Below are positions 42,920 to 54,098 of a DNA stretch of 64,000 nt, one piece after another. The notes under the pieces were generated by a model. That model saw only the letters and a list, made by a program, of their open reading frames with translations. It did not search any database and was not told where the DNA came from. A program made the position numbers and the translations under genes. Positions within the stretch are counted from its first letter, which is position 1. Each line of letters starts with the position of its first letter. The DNA is from Elephas maximus indicus (Eukaryota > Chordata > Mammalia > Proboscidea > Elephantidae). The DNA lies in contig NC_064838.1 in assembly GCF_024166365.1 (NCBI RefSeq), positions 2,435,501-2,499,500 of the forward strand. Reading direction: 5' to 3'.

Positions 42920-43290
42920 CTGAGTTAGTCAGGATAAGTTTGGTTATGCTGTAGTAACAAACAACCCAAAAATGTCAGTGACTTTAACACAAGTTTATTC
43001 CGTGCTCGATCTACGTCACTCAAGGATCAAGCTGTAGAAGACCACATCTTTCTGCAGCTGTCCATCTGGAACGCACATTCTTCTCAGTCACTTCCACTCA
43101 GATTCCATCAGCCAGGGCTTGTCTTGTGGCATCAGCTGACTGCAAAGGGAGCCAAGAAAGGTAGGGGAGCACACAGTACGTTTAGTGGTGGTCGCTGTTT
43201 CTGTCCCACCTTTCCACATGAGAAGCTGCTTTCAGAAATGGATCTGGTATTGCTCATTCACATCTTTCTCTGAATTGAACCTAACAGTTA
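42920..43290 (-). mobile_element. LTR-like repeat, MaLR-related, eroded
   Basis: 'gttatgctgtagtaacaaac', 'gtcagtgactttaacacaag' and 'gtttattccgtgctcgatc' follow the antisense start of MaLR-type LTRs. The distal part is not recognisable, so the family is uncertain. Confidence 0.4.
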
Positions 43291-44631
43291 TTCCTAACAA
43301 GGAGCATTAGCCTATTTAACCTTCTCTCCCTTATGTGGAATGAAAGACATTATCCCCTGATAAAAGGGTTCCAAGCCTCAATACTGAATGAGGAAGGAAC
43401 TGACGAGAGCAGGCAGCACAACTACCTATCGGTCTATCTATTTATTCATTTATATGTCATCTTATCCCTCCCAAAGCAATCTAAAGAGGCTCACAAAGCT
43501 GTATACAACGCAAGATAAAAATTAACATGAGATTTAAAATAAGACTGAGGGAATACGAACAAATGGAAATAACAATTTTGAAAATCATAAATTTGGAAAT
43601 ACACAAACAGCATGGTTGATATAGAAGAAGCCAATGGGAAGAAGAAAGCATCATCCGCCAGGTCTGACACATGGTTCAGAAGACAGAAAAGAACCAGAGG
43701 CTCAGGAGAGGCATAGTTATTCCTAATCTGAGGCCAAGAGAAATTCTCCAATCAGCCTTCAGAAAACCCTCAATGATCAGGGAAACCAAACGTCTTCTGA
43801 GAAATACAACAGGGCTGCTACAGAGCTGCAGTTGTCAAGTCCCCTGGTGTGAGGATGCATAAAACTCTACAATAAAACGCCACACAAAAATTGCAATAAT
43901 GGAAATTCATATAGAATGTGAATTTGGATATCAACAATTGGCGGCCAGTGCCCCCCAGCTCCTGCCTGTTTTCAATCAGAGGCAGCCTGAAGTTCTTATT
44001 TCTGGGTGAGGCTGAGAGGACGGAGAGTTGGTGGGTCAGGTAAGGCCAGGCACAGAGATGGCAGGCAAAACCAACTCTGGAAGTGGGTAGACAAGGAACA
44101 AGTTCCCAGTTTTGCCAGATCTAGCTAATATTCCTCAACCTGCCCTAGACGACCAGCCCCAGGACCCAGAATCAGCACCATTAATATGTAAACCTGGGCA
44201 GACAATGGCCATCTGGTGGCTCCAAACTGCATCAGGAAGATGTAGATCCCACTGCCCATGGCTCAGGAGCACCCAGCCTGCCTTCAGCCAGGCTCACCCT
44301 GGTTGCTTTACCCATCTGGAAACAGGATTGAAGACTTGGGACTCCATTTATCTCATTTTGGCAGGCTTTTACTCTGATTCTTGAAATGGCTACTGGACCC
44401 ACAGGGAAGCCCCAGAAGCTTCTGAAGGGACTGGTGAGAGAAGGCCCCTCGCTTGCTTTGTGATGTGTGGGCTCCATGGGTTACACGTGCTCACCCTGGT
44501 GCCATTACACATAGGAACCATGAAGCAAGTAATAATAAAAGAGGGGAAAGAAAAAAATTAGATGAGATAATAAAGAGGGATGGAAATTTATGAAGAGATT
44601 AAAATTTAAGGATAAACATGTTTTAAAAAAC
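43291..44631. other. Low-copy DNA with a possible ancient repeat
   Basis: The stretch 43430-43520 ('tttattcatttatatgtcat', 'ctcccaaagcaatctaaag', 'aggctcacaaagctgtatac') resembles a word pattern of old amniote repeats. The rest up to 44631 has no recognised gene; the 90-codon frame at 44112-44384 has no domain. Confidence 0.3.
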
Positions 44632-44800
44632 TGAAACCAAAAACTCGTTGCCGTCGAATCTATTCTGACTCATGGTGACCCTATCGGACAAAGTAGAACT
44701 GCCCCATAGAGTTTTCAAGGAGCACCTAATGGATTCAAACTGCCAACCTTTTGGTTAGCAGCCATAGCACTTAACCACTACGCCACCAGGGTTTCCAAAT
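44632..44800 (-). mobile_element. AfroSINE
   Basis: Antisense short type: 'ctcgttgccgtcgaatctat', 'agaactgccccatagagtt', 'tttggttagcagccatagca', 'ccactacgccaccagggttt'. Confidence 0.92.
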
Positions 44801-45039
44801 TTTAAAAAAAGAAATTTAAAACAACAATGAATAAAAACTTTCTAAATCAGATTTTTAACCCCTCCGAAGAGAAAATTTAGAAATTATGATATAAAAAATA
44901 TGATTTAGGATAATACTAATAAAAAGAATAAGACAAGAAATTAAGTACATGACATGAAAGTGAGAAGCATACGTTTAAAAAATATAAAAACAGAAAATTA
45001 AATGTTAAAACTAAAAGAACACTAAACATTAAAAATAAT

Positions 45040-45600
45040 TTTTAAATAATGGCAACTAGAGAAAATTGTAGGGGTGCATGTAGGGGGAACCTTTCCATGT
45101 AAATGAGCATAAATGCTTCTGGAGGGTGATTAGGAAATAGGTTCCAAAGTCTATGACCTTTGACATATGATCTTTGAAATATGAAGTCTGACATATGACT
45201 TTTGACCTAGCAATCCCATCCCTGGGAATTTATACTAACACAGTAGATAAGTATACAAAGAAATAGTACATGTACAAAAATGTCCCTGAAGCACAGCAAA
45301 AAAAATACAGTTACTGTATGTGAACAAAAATGGGACCTGGTTATAATGAATTGCTATCAATACAAAGGAATATACTTTCTCACCATTAAAATAGTTATTC
45401 GAATCTATATTTACTGACATGAAGTCTTTTACAATATATTATTGAGTAAAAATACATACAGACTCTTATGTATTTGGCAAGATGGGGTCTCTAGTTGGTA
45501 GGAATAATTTCTTCTTTTCTCATACCTACATTTCCAAATTTTCTAAACTGATCATGTATTGTATAACGATTTTACTTTTAAAATTTAAAAACAAGACATT
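45040..45600 (+). mobile_element. Old L1-like 3' fragment
   Basis: 'gacctagcaatcccatccct', 'gggaatttatactaacacag', 'aatgtccctgaagcacagc', then a run of old-L1-type 3' UTR words to 'gattttacttttaaaattt'. Very diverged. Confidence 0.55.
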
Positions 45601-45914
45601 AAAAAATTTATTTAAATGAGTGATTGTTCTTCAAGCTGAACATTGACTGTTCCTTTAACTTCTTCCCATTGACATGGTTTCCTCTCTTAGACACTTAGCT
45701 CCTGATACATTCCAGTTAATTAGTGTGGCTTTTTTTTTTAGGCACCAAAAATTGATTTAATACTTTTGATGTGCACACAGTCCATGAAACTACATTTCAG
45801 TATAACTGAATACCCAGTCGATGAGAGAAAACCCTTGTCTCCAGAGAAACCAAGCAAAAAAATGCAAGATGAATAACAGAATTAGGTAATAGGCATTTTG
45901 CAGGCACTCATAAA
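45601..45914. other. AT-rich DNA before an RTE insertion
   Basis: No gene, RNA or named repeat is recognised. Confidence 0.4.
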
Positions 45915-46209
45915 CATGCTGAGCAAATAATCCAAGAAGCTAGACTATACTGAAGAACGGGGCATCAGGATTGGAAGGGGACTCATTAACAACCTGCGTT
46001 ATGCAGATGACACATCCTTGCTTGCTGAAAACATAGAGGACTTGAAGCAATTACTGATAAAGATCAAGACTACAATACAGCCTTCAGTATGGATTACACC
46101 TCAACAAAAGAAAATAAAAACCTTCACAACTGGACCAATAAGCAACATCATAATAAATGGAGAAAAGATTGAAATTGTCAAGGATTTCATTTTACTTGGA
46201 TCCACAATC

Positions 46210-46745
46210 AACACCCATGGAAAGATGGTGCTCAGCTACAACCGATGACTGCCCTGACAGGGAACACAACAGAGAACCCCTGAGGGAGCAGGAGAGCAGT
46301 GGGATGGAGACCCCAAATTCTCATAAAAAGACCAGACTGGTCTGACTGAGACTAGAGGAATCCCGGTAGTCATGGCCCCCAGACCTTCTGTTGGCCCAGG
46401 ACAGGAACCATTCCCAAAGCCAATTCTTCAGACAGGGATTGGACTGGACAATGGGTTGCAGAAGGACACTGGTGAGGAGTGAGCTTCTTGGATCAGGTGG
46501 ACACTTGAGACTATGTTGGCATCTCCTGCCTGGAGTGGAGATGAGAGGGTAGAGGGGGTTAGAAGCTGGCAAAATGGGCACATAAAAAGAGGGTGGAGGG
46601 AGGGAGCAGGCTGTCTCATTAGGGGGAGAGCAACTGGGAGTATGTTGCAAGGTGTATATGAGTTTTTGTGTGAGAGACTGACTTGATTTGTAAACTTTCA
46701 CTTAAAGCACAATAAAAATTAAAAAAAAAAAAAACACCCATGGAA
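46210..46745. repeat. 13-bp target-site duplication
   Basis: aacacccatggaa occurs at 46210-46222 and 46733-46745 around the L1 3' end, inside RTE coding sequence. The right copy overlaps the end of the A-tail, so its first one or two As are ambiguous. Confidence 0.9.
46223..46732 (+). mobile_element. L1 3' UTR insertion with poly(A) tail
   Basis: About 510 bp, from 'agatggtgctcagctacaac' to an A-tail at 46721-46732, with AATAAA at 46711-46716. It is the same 3' UTR family as 55843-56410. It is severely 5' truncated and contains no coding sequence. Confidence 0.92.
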
Positions 46746-47022
46746 GCAGCAGTCAAGAAATCAAGATGCATTGCATTGGGCAAATCTGCTGCAAAAGACC
46801 TCTTTAAAGTGTTAAAAACCAAAGATGTCACTTTAAGGACTAAGGTGTGCCTGACTCAAGCAATGATACTTTCAATTGTCTCATATGCATGCAAAAGCTG
46901 AACAATGAATAAGACTGAATATGAATTGATGGCTTTCAGTTATGGCACTCACAAAGAATACTGAATATACCATGGACTGCCAAAAGAATGAACAAATCTG
47001 TCTTGGAAGAAGTACAGCCAGA

Positions 47023-47241
47023 CCCATAAAACAAAATGAGACTAAAGGGGCACACCAGCCCAGGGACAAGGACTAGAAGGCAGGAGTGGACAGGAAAGCT
47101 GGTAATAGGGAACCCAAGGTTGAGAAGGGAGAGTGCCATGGGGTTGTAAACTACAATTAAAAAAGAATATATATATACATATATACGGCACTGGGTACTG
47201 GGTTATATATACATATATATATAAATTTGAGAGTCAAAGAG
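47023..47241 (+). mobile_element. Second nested retroinsertion
   Basis: A 219-bp insert between perfect 11-bp duplications gtacagccaga (47012-47022 and 47242-47252). The left part ('gggcacaccagcccagggac', 'gaaagctggtaatagggaac') looks like another L1 3' UTR. The right part is an AT-rich tail with 'tatatatacatatatac' runs. The source family is not certain. Confidence 0.85.
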
Positions 47242-47517
47242 GTACAGCCAGAACACTCATTAGAAGCAAGGATGGTGAGACTTCGGTTTACATACCTTGG
47301 ACAGGTTATCTGGAGGAACTGGTCCCTAGGAAAGGACATTATGCTTAGAAGAGGGTCATGGAAAAAGAGGAAGACCCTCAGCAAGATGGACTGACACAGA
47401 GGCTGCAACAATGGGCTCAAGCATGACAACGACTGTGAGGATGCCCAGCACCGGGCAGTGTTTCGTTCTGTACATATAGGGTTGCTATGAATTGGAACCA
47501 ACTCAGCACCACCTAAA

Positions 47518-47700
47518 AACATAGAGGGTCAGTGAAAAAGAAGAAGACCCTCAGTGGGATGATTGACACTGTGGCTGCAATAATGAGCTCAAACATAACA
47601 GTGATAGTAAGGATGGTGTGGGACTGGGCAGTGTTTCATTCTGTTGTACGCTGGGTCACTATGAGTCGGAACTGACTCGATGGCACCTAACAGCAACAAT
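47518..47700 (+). repeat. Second copy of the RTE 3' tail
   Basis: After the first tail ends at about 47517 ('cagcaccacctaaaaacata'), the sequence re-enters at 'gagggtcagtgaaaaagaag' and runs to 'cgatggcacctaacagcaac'. It is homologous to 47350-47517 but clearly diverged, so it is an old tandem duplication or a second, short RTE insertion. Confidence 0.8.
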
Positions 47701-47767
47701 GTAAATAATACACTAAAGGTATCATTGGATAATAAATTGGTAAGAGATAAGTGAGCTACTGGATAGT

Positions 47768-47885
47768 CACAGTGGCAGTTCGAATCCACCAGGTGCTCCT
47801 TGGAAACCCTAGGGGGCAGTTCTACTCTGTCCTATAGAGTTGCTATGAGTTGGAATCAACTCGATGGCAATGGGTTTGGGTTTGG
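47768..47885 (+). mobile_element. AfroSINE, 5' truncated
   Basis: It starts at 'gtggcagttcgaatccacca' and has the full body and tail to 'atggcaatgggtttgggttt'. Confidence 0.88.
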
Positions 47886-49574
47886 AGAGTCACAGACAGC
47901 CAGAGTACCACCTCACAGATTACTTGCTAACTATAAAGAGAAAAACTTAACTTTCCAGTGGAGAGAGCTGGCTGCCAACAGCATAACCTAGTGACCACAC
48001 TTAGCATCTCTAATGGAACAGCACACATCGCTGTTATAATGCAACAGAGGCGCATGCGTCTCCTAGTGAGATGCAATGTGAGGCAAACTTGCCAAAAATG
48101 TCCCATCTGAATATAACCAAGCCATTAGGTCTAGTTCCATTTGATGAGAAATGCAGAAAATAGGTCAAGTTAAATAACACTACAAGGAAACAACAGACCA
48201 GTGCAGAATGTGGGGCATATTCTACAAGGCAACTGCCTTGGTCTTTTCAAGTCAATGTACAACAAAAGCAAGAATGGGGGTTGTGGGGTGTGTGTGTGTG
48301 CACATATATACGTAATCACACACGTACATATATAAACACACAATATTATAATATATATTATATAATTTATATATAAAATATTACATTATGACAATATAAT
48401 TATATTTTATATATTTAATATACATATTAAAATGAAAAGACAAACCAAAAACTAATAAAAATGAATTCCTATGGGGTACAGAGAAGACAGGAATGAAAGT
48501 TATACTTCTCTGAATACACTGTTTTTTTGTAGATTTTACTTTGGAATTGCGTACATACGTAAATCAAAATTTCTTTCAAAAGCAATCCCTGAATTTTGAA
48601 AAATTTGAAAGCAAAAGGAACTAAATGAACCTCACTGTATATCAAGTTTTTGGCCTAACCACACCAAGAGGAATTATTTAAAACGACTTTAAACAATTAG
48701 ATACTACATTCCCAGAGTGATAGCCTAAGAAAAAAAGGATGAATTTAAAAAATTTTAAAGTAATCATATTATTTTTTATATAGCAAACAAAGGAGTCCCT
48801 GCTGGTGCAAACATTTAAATGAAAAGTTGGCAGTTCAATATGTTATTGTATTAAAAACTAAAATTTTCAGAGAGAAAAAAATCATATATAAAATTCAAAA
48901 TACTGGCTGTAATCCTAAATTTGAATTGGAAATGTTAGCTTGAATTCTTGATGTGTTTTCTTTTTAAAAAATATTTTCTACCTTTGTCCACTGAAAAGGT
49001 CTCTTAAGACCAACCAGTAACAATAAATACCCTACCCTAGCACCCAGACTTGTGATCTCTAAAGACAGATTCCATTAACCAGGGCTCCTTAGAAAGTGAT
49101 TAATTCCATGTCCAGAGCAGGAAAGATACAAGAAGGATCTGCAGCGTCAAAGTCTGTGTGGTCATCAAAAGAACTCAAGAGTTGGCATGGAGAGACGGGA
49201 CAATTTGAGCATCAAAAAATAGTGATTTCAGTGAATTGAATATAACGAATATATTAAAATCTATGAGTTCATCATGAGACTGAAAACGAGAGAAATTAAT
49301 TGGTCACTTTGGATATCTTTGGAGGATGCCAGGGAATCAACTAATTATCCAGGAAACAGATAAATAAGGAAAAGAAGCAAGCATTTATCATGCCCTTCTG
49401 TACAAACTTAATTTAAGGGAACAAAATAGTTAATGAGGGAAAATTCTTCTTTATAGAGAAGGAATAACATACTGAATATTTACAGATGATATGTCTGGGA
49501 TGTGCTTGAAAACGTCGGGGGAAGCGGAGGTATAGATTTTTAAAGTCTGACATCTCATGGGAATAGACTTCTTG
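47886..49574. other. AT-rich DNA with simple repeats and old L1 traces
   Basis: (GT)n and (TA)n-rich sequence at 48285-48430. A stub of a SINE head lies at 48790-48838 ('gtccctgctggtgcaaacat'). Between 49050 and 49570 there are phrases resembling old L1 3' sequence ('atttacagatgatatgtctg'). No gene is recognised. Confidence 0.45.
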
Positions 49575-50300
49575 GCTCACACGTTTAGTTAGAAGCATGG
49601 TTTCGTGGGGCTCTCCAGTCAATTCGCCTAAAGTGGTTCTTAGAGTTTCTGCTCTACCTCCTACTTCAGTGAGCAACGCCAGCAATGTCTGAGGTCTTAA
49701 AAGCTTGAGAACAGCCACCCAAGATACAACAATTGGTCTCTACTCACCTGGAGCAACAGAGGGAGGAGGAGGCCCGGGTATCAGAGGATGAGACTGCAAG
49801 TGTAATTGCCCCCATGAACTACTACCTCCTTTGCTACATCAGAAGAAATGGATGGTGCCCAGCTACCATTACTGAATGTTTTGATCAAGGACCCAATAGT
49901 TGGATCTTGATCAAAAGGAAGAAAAAATGTGGAACAGAATTTCAAATTCTTATTGAAAACCACACTTTCTAGAAAACCCCCAATCTATTGTCTGGAAACT
50001 TGTAAGCCTTGAACCAAAACTATCCCATACAGTCATCTTTAAACTAAAAAACAATTTAGTTCATTTAATAATGTTCTCCTTGAGCACTGTGTTCGTTGAA
50101 GGAATTGTCTATATGAGATGAAATGAACAACAGGAACTCTAAAGCACAGAGAAGAACTTGAAGGGACAGGGGGTCCAAGTTAAGGGCGGTGAAACAACAT
50201 GGGTGCAGATAGGGGAACGGTGACACAATGTGAAGCATGTAACCATTGTCAATGAACCATACGTGTAAAAATGGTTCAATAGGTGGATGTCTGGTTGTAT
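49575..50300 (+). mobile_element. L1 3' UTR, sense
   Basis: Matches the antisense 3' UTR at 24000-25000 along its length: 'gtcttaaaagcttgagaaca', 'ctggagcaacagagggagga', 'aaatggatggtgcccagcta', 'attactgaatgttttgatca', and the end region 'aaccattgtcaatgaaccat'. ORF2 is absent. The 79-codon frame at 49733-49972 is a UTR artefact. Confidence 0.88.
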
Positions 50301-50859
50301 TTTTACCAAAAATTTGTTTTTAAAAGTTTGAACGTATGTTGATAATTGTTAAAACTGGTGAATGGGTAAGGGGGTTTGTTATCCTATTCTCTTATGCCAT
50401 TATACATTTCAAATATACTAATTTTATTCGGTGCCATAATGGTATTGAGATTATGTGGAAGAATGTTCTGATATTTTTAGAGATGGAGATACTGGTGTTT
50501 TCAGGGACAAAGCATTTAATTTACTTTAGAATGGTTCTAAAGATTATGTGTATATGTATACACACATGCATCTATACATGAACACACACACAAAATTGTG
50601 AACAATTGTTGAATCTAGGTGGTAGATACTTTCTACATTTCTTATGTTTGAAAATTTCTTTAATACAAAGTTTTTAAAAAAGTCTAACAGCTCAGAATTT
50701 TTCAGTCCACTGATAATCCAGTGTGTATTCACCTGAAATAGGGTGACTTTTCATCCTTCTAGCTACCTGTTGTCCTTTAGCCCAGAAATTGCTGTGTGTC
50801 TTGCTGTCTTCCAGGACTGCATCAGGTTGAAAGGTAAACATAAGAGATGATGGATGATT
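50301..50859. other. AT-rich DNA, probably old L1 or unclassified
   Basis: 'tgatatttttagagatggag' and 'aaaatttctttaatacaaag' recall old L1 3' ends. No gene is recognised. Confidence 0.35.
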
Positions 50860-51180
50860 CTTCCAACATGTGCAGACTCGGAAACCCTAAACATCTTAAG
50901 AACCACCCTCCAAGCTGCCCAGCCAGAGTCCAGCTCTGAACGCTGCCAATTTATTTATGAACTCTCCCCACCAGGCCCACGGAGTAGTCGTTAAACTTAA
51001 TGGAGCAGCTCAGCCTCTCTCTCGGGGCCCATAAACTTAAGAGGGTATTTAGTTCTCACAGTCTGGAGAGAGTCAGCTAATCAGAGCAATAAAGTCTACT
51101 TCCCGAGTAATCTGGTGGGCTTGTCTTACTAACTACAGTGCTGTTCAGGGTAACTAAGCAGGCATTCCATCCAGGTGGGC
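50860..51180. other. Candidate conserved non-coding element
   Basis: Repeat-free, balanced composition, with several homeobox/CDX-like AT cores: 'ccaatttatttatgaactc', 'cataaacttaagagg', 'tcgttaaacttaatgg', and 'gctaatcagagcaataaag'. It is bounded by an antisense SINE at 51245. Its texture is the strongest of the candidates in this window. Conservation is not measured. Confidence 0.4.
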
Positions 51181-51244
51181 CACGAAGGGGTGGTACTTTA
51201 TTCTTTTCACATCCTCAGCACCTAGCAGTACACCTAACATTTAA

Positions 51245-51440
51245 AAACCAGGTGCCATTGGGTTGGCTCTGACTCAATGGCAACCCCATGTGTGTCAGAG
51301 TAGAACTATGCCCCACAGGGTTTTCGATGGCAGATTTTTTGGAAGTAGATCACTAGGACTCTCTTTAGAGGAGCCTCTGGGTTGACTCAAACTGTCAAGT
51401 TTAGCAGCCAAGCATGTCAGTCATTCGCATCACCCAGGGA
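51245..51440 (-). mobile_element. AfroSINE, 'acccagagg' type
   Basis: Antisense. 'aggtgccattgggttggctc', 'gtagaactatgccccacagg', 'gaggagcctctgggttgact', 'cattcgcatcacccaggga'. Confidence 0.85.
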
Positions 51441-51699
51441 CTTCAGTAGGTGCTTAATGAATGTGACTAGAAGGGCTGCAGACACAGCTGGGACACTGGA
51501 GCAGAGGGTAGTGAGGGGCCTACAGGAAGCCTGTCAAAGCCACCAGCATGAATTGAGTCAGTTCCATCTCCCATCTTACCCCACTCACATTTCAAGCAAG
51601 GTAACTTCACCCAGTTTTTGGCAAAATGACCAGTATTCCATAGCTGAGGGTGGCAGTATCACAGGTGGTGGCCTGAACGCAATCCTCATTTCAGCCCTT

Positions 51700-51805
51700 C
51701 AGCCGTTCGATTCCACCAGGCATTCTTGGAAACTCTATGGGGCAGTTCTACTCTGTCCTATAGGGACGCTATGAGTTGGAACCTGCAACAGGTTTGGTTT
51801 TTGGT
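51700..51805 (+). mobile_element. AfroSINE, 5' truncated
   Basis: It starts 'cttcagccgttcgattccac' and keeps the body 'tatggggcagttctactctg' and tail 'acgctatgagttggaacctg'. The short preceding stretch 51441-51699 has nothing recognised. Confidence 0.88.
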
Positions 51806-51954
51806 TTGGGTCTGTGCACTTTGGGAAGCGTCTTGCTGTCCTGGAGTGTAAAGGACAAAAGATAAAGCTGTCTCACAGGGCTGTTGTTGAGAGGGTGTGT
51901 GAACGCCCGACAGCACCTCCCACAGTGTCCCACACTGTGAGCCTCCCCAGAAAC

Positions 51955-51984
51955 GGGGGGTGGGGGGGGTGGGGGGGCGTGGGC
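51955..51984 (+). other. Potential G-quadruplex (plus strand)
   Basis: G runs of 6, 8, 7 and 3 separated by T, T and CGT. It fits the G3+N1-7 pattern well and lies in a locally GC-rich stretch (51900-52200) that also gives long overlapping frames on both strands without domains. Confidence 0.75.
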
Positions 51985-52225
51985 ATGGCCATCCGCAGCA
52001 GGACCCTCAGGGGAGCCCAGCTGTGGGTGTCCCTGGCTCCCATGGGCTCCCCCTCCAGGGGGCAGGTCCCGGCACCACCGTTGTTCCTCGGCCTCTTCCT
52101 GCCCTCTCCATGTGTCTACTGCAGTCTCCGCTTTGATGTGGTCCCGTCTCACGGGCCTGGGCCTGGGCTGGTGTGGCTGGGCTGGATAGCACTGCATTTT
52201 ATCAGAGGGAAGAGTAAGGAGAGGC

Positions 52226-52518
52226 AGCTGTGCTTCAGTGGCAGAATTCTCACTTCACATGTGGGCAACCTGGGTGATTCCCAGCCAGTGCCCCTCACAC
52301 ACAGCCATCACCCATCTGCCAGTGGAGGCTACTGTGTTGCTACGATGCTGAACAGCTTTCAGCAGAGCTTCCAGACTAAGACAGAATAGGAAGGAAGGCC
52401 TGGTGATCTCTTTCTGAAAATCAGCCAGTGCAAACCCTGTGGGTCACAACCTCCATAAGGTTGTGCATGGGGTTGCCACGAGTCGGGGGCCACTCAAGGG
52501 CAGCGAACAGCAACAAAA
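52226..52518 (+). mobile_element. tRNA-Gly-headed, RTE-tailed SINE
   Basis: Head 'tgcttcagtggcagaattct', body 'tacgatgctgaacagctttc' and 'cttccagactaagacagaat', tail 'gttgccacgagtcgggggcc'. Box B is degenerate (gggtgattccc). Confidence 0.85.
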
Positions 52519-52789
52519 GAACAAGGGAACAGCTGGTGTAGCATTGTGGACAGGCCCCAGCAGATGCTGGCCTCCCTAGGGGGAAAGCTTAGAATCTTGG
52601 GGGGCTGCCCAGTGGAACGTGGGTCTTCTACCCCTTCTCTAGGGTCACTGCTCTCTCCATTCTGAGCTTCTACCATGCAGGGTTTCTGCAAGCTCAGTCT
52701 CATCCATCCAGCCTCAGGCCATCCCATAAATCAAATGACTTTCTCAGTAATGGGAAGATTCATTGTCCCCCTGCCATCCGGTGTCACTG

Positions 52790-52995
52790 GGTAACGGCTA
52801 GTCAGTCAGAGGAACAGTAATTTTTATACCATAAAAACTGAATTCTGTTTGTTCAGTATGAATGAATGCTGTTGATCAAGCGAAAACCTATAAAACCCTA
52901 GAGACAAAAGGCGAGGAATTAAGCTTGATAGATCAGCTGCTGACAGACATTTTATGAGCCATGTCTTTTAGCAGTGGGAGGATTTACAGCCTGCT
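52790..52995. other. Candidate conserved non-coding element
   Basis: A repeat-free AT-rich block: 'cagtaatttttataccataa', 'gttcagtatgaatgaatgc', 'gaggaattaagcttgataga', 'gacattttatgagccatgtc'. It is complex sequence without simple repeats, flanked by ordinary low-copy DNA. Confidence 0.4.
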
Positions 52996-53741
52996 CAGTC
53001 CTGCACTGGGCGCACCCCCCACTGGCCTGACATCAAGGCAAGGCAGAAGTCACCTGCCAGGCTTCCGATCGGCACTGCCACTTCCTGAGATCAGGCAGGG
53101 AAGGCGCCTAAAACAGCTCCTGAGGAACACCATGCAATGAACACGGATTGCTATTACCTGCCAGTGGGGCAGGAAGAAGTCTCCCTTGGCGGGAGGTGGG
53201 GGCGCACACAGCTCTCTAGAAAAGCCCTCCCACTGCAGCCCAGGCGAGTGTAGCTGTATCTGCCTCATCCTCAAGACTGAGTCCCCAGCAGGTAGGAACT
53301 GAGCTTGAGTCTCATCTTCCTTGTGTCACCTGCGCTTGGAGTAGCGAGGAAGTCATCTGACTTTTTATGCCTTGGTCTGCTCAACTGTGAAAAGAAATAA
53401 GGTTATCTACCCCCCAAACAGCTGTTGAGACTAGACTGATGACATGAAGTGTTTGAAATGCCAAAGGTGTACTGTGTACATCCACGCACACACAGAAAAC
53501 ACTGGGTATTTGTACTCTTAGCTTTGCCCATCTGTTCCCAGGTCCCTTCTTAGCACTTTTAGAATTAGACCTTTGCAGGTCTAAAAGACTATGCTCGCTC
53601 AAAAGGGCCCATCTAGCTGTATCCTGTCCTCCTCACCCCTGGCCACCTTTCCATATTTCACATTTCATTAGGGATTTCAAGACTCTAAAAAAAAAGCTAA
53701 GCCTTCTCTCTGTGGTGCGACTTTTCCATTTCTGAGAGTAC
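52996..53741. other. Low-copy DNA with a MIR trace
   Basis: A MIR-like segment lies at about 53345-53470 ('ttggtctgctcaactgtgaa'). Otherwise nothing is recognised. Confidence 0.4.
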
Positions 53742-54098
53742 TGTTGTTGTTAGGTGCCCAATGTACAACAGAATGAAACACTGCCCAGTCCTGCACCATG
53801 TCACAATCATCGTTATGTTTGAGCCCATTGTTGCAGCCGCTGTGACAATCCATTTTCTTGAGGGTCTTCCTCTTTTCCACTGACCCTGCACTTTACCAAG
53901 CATGACGTCCTTCTCCAGGGACTGATCTCTCCTGACAACATGTCCAAAGTATGTAAGACACAGTCTCACCATCCTTGCTTCTAAGGAGGAGTCTGGTTGT
54001 ACTTCTTCCAAGACAGATTTGTTAGTTCTTTTGGTAGTCCATGTATATTCAACACTCTTCGCCAACACAATTCAAAGGCGTCAATTCTTCTTCGGAGT
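53742..54098 (-). mobile_element. RTE LINE 3' fragment
   Basis: Antisense. The minus strand encodes FELCWRRVLNIHG, LTNLSWKKY, HVVRRDQSLEKDVMLGK and GQWKRGRPSRKW. The 3' tail has a deletion near 53755-53765. It matches the plus-strand RTE segment at 2020-2375. Confidence 0.9.

Larger units (their letters stand above)
45915..47700 (+). mobile_element. RTE (BovB-like) LINE with two nested insertions
   Basis: A sense, 5'-truncated RTE. It enters in the reverse transcriptase: YADD at 46000-46011 within NNLRYADDTSLLAE, then GPISNIIINGEKIEIVKDFI and LLGSTINTHG. It is interrupted at 46223-46732 and again at 47023-47241, and resumes each time in register. It ends with two versions of the 3' tail. Frameshifts follow YADD near 46070, so the copy is inactive. 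Confidence 0.93.

Noticed and set aside
51814-52389. A 191-codon plus frame.
   Set aside because: It crosses a G-quadruplex-like tract and enters a SINE. The protein is low-complexity with no domain.
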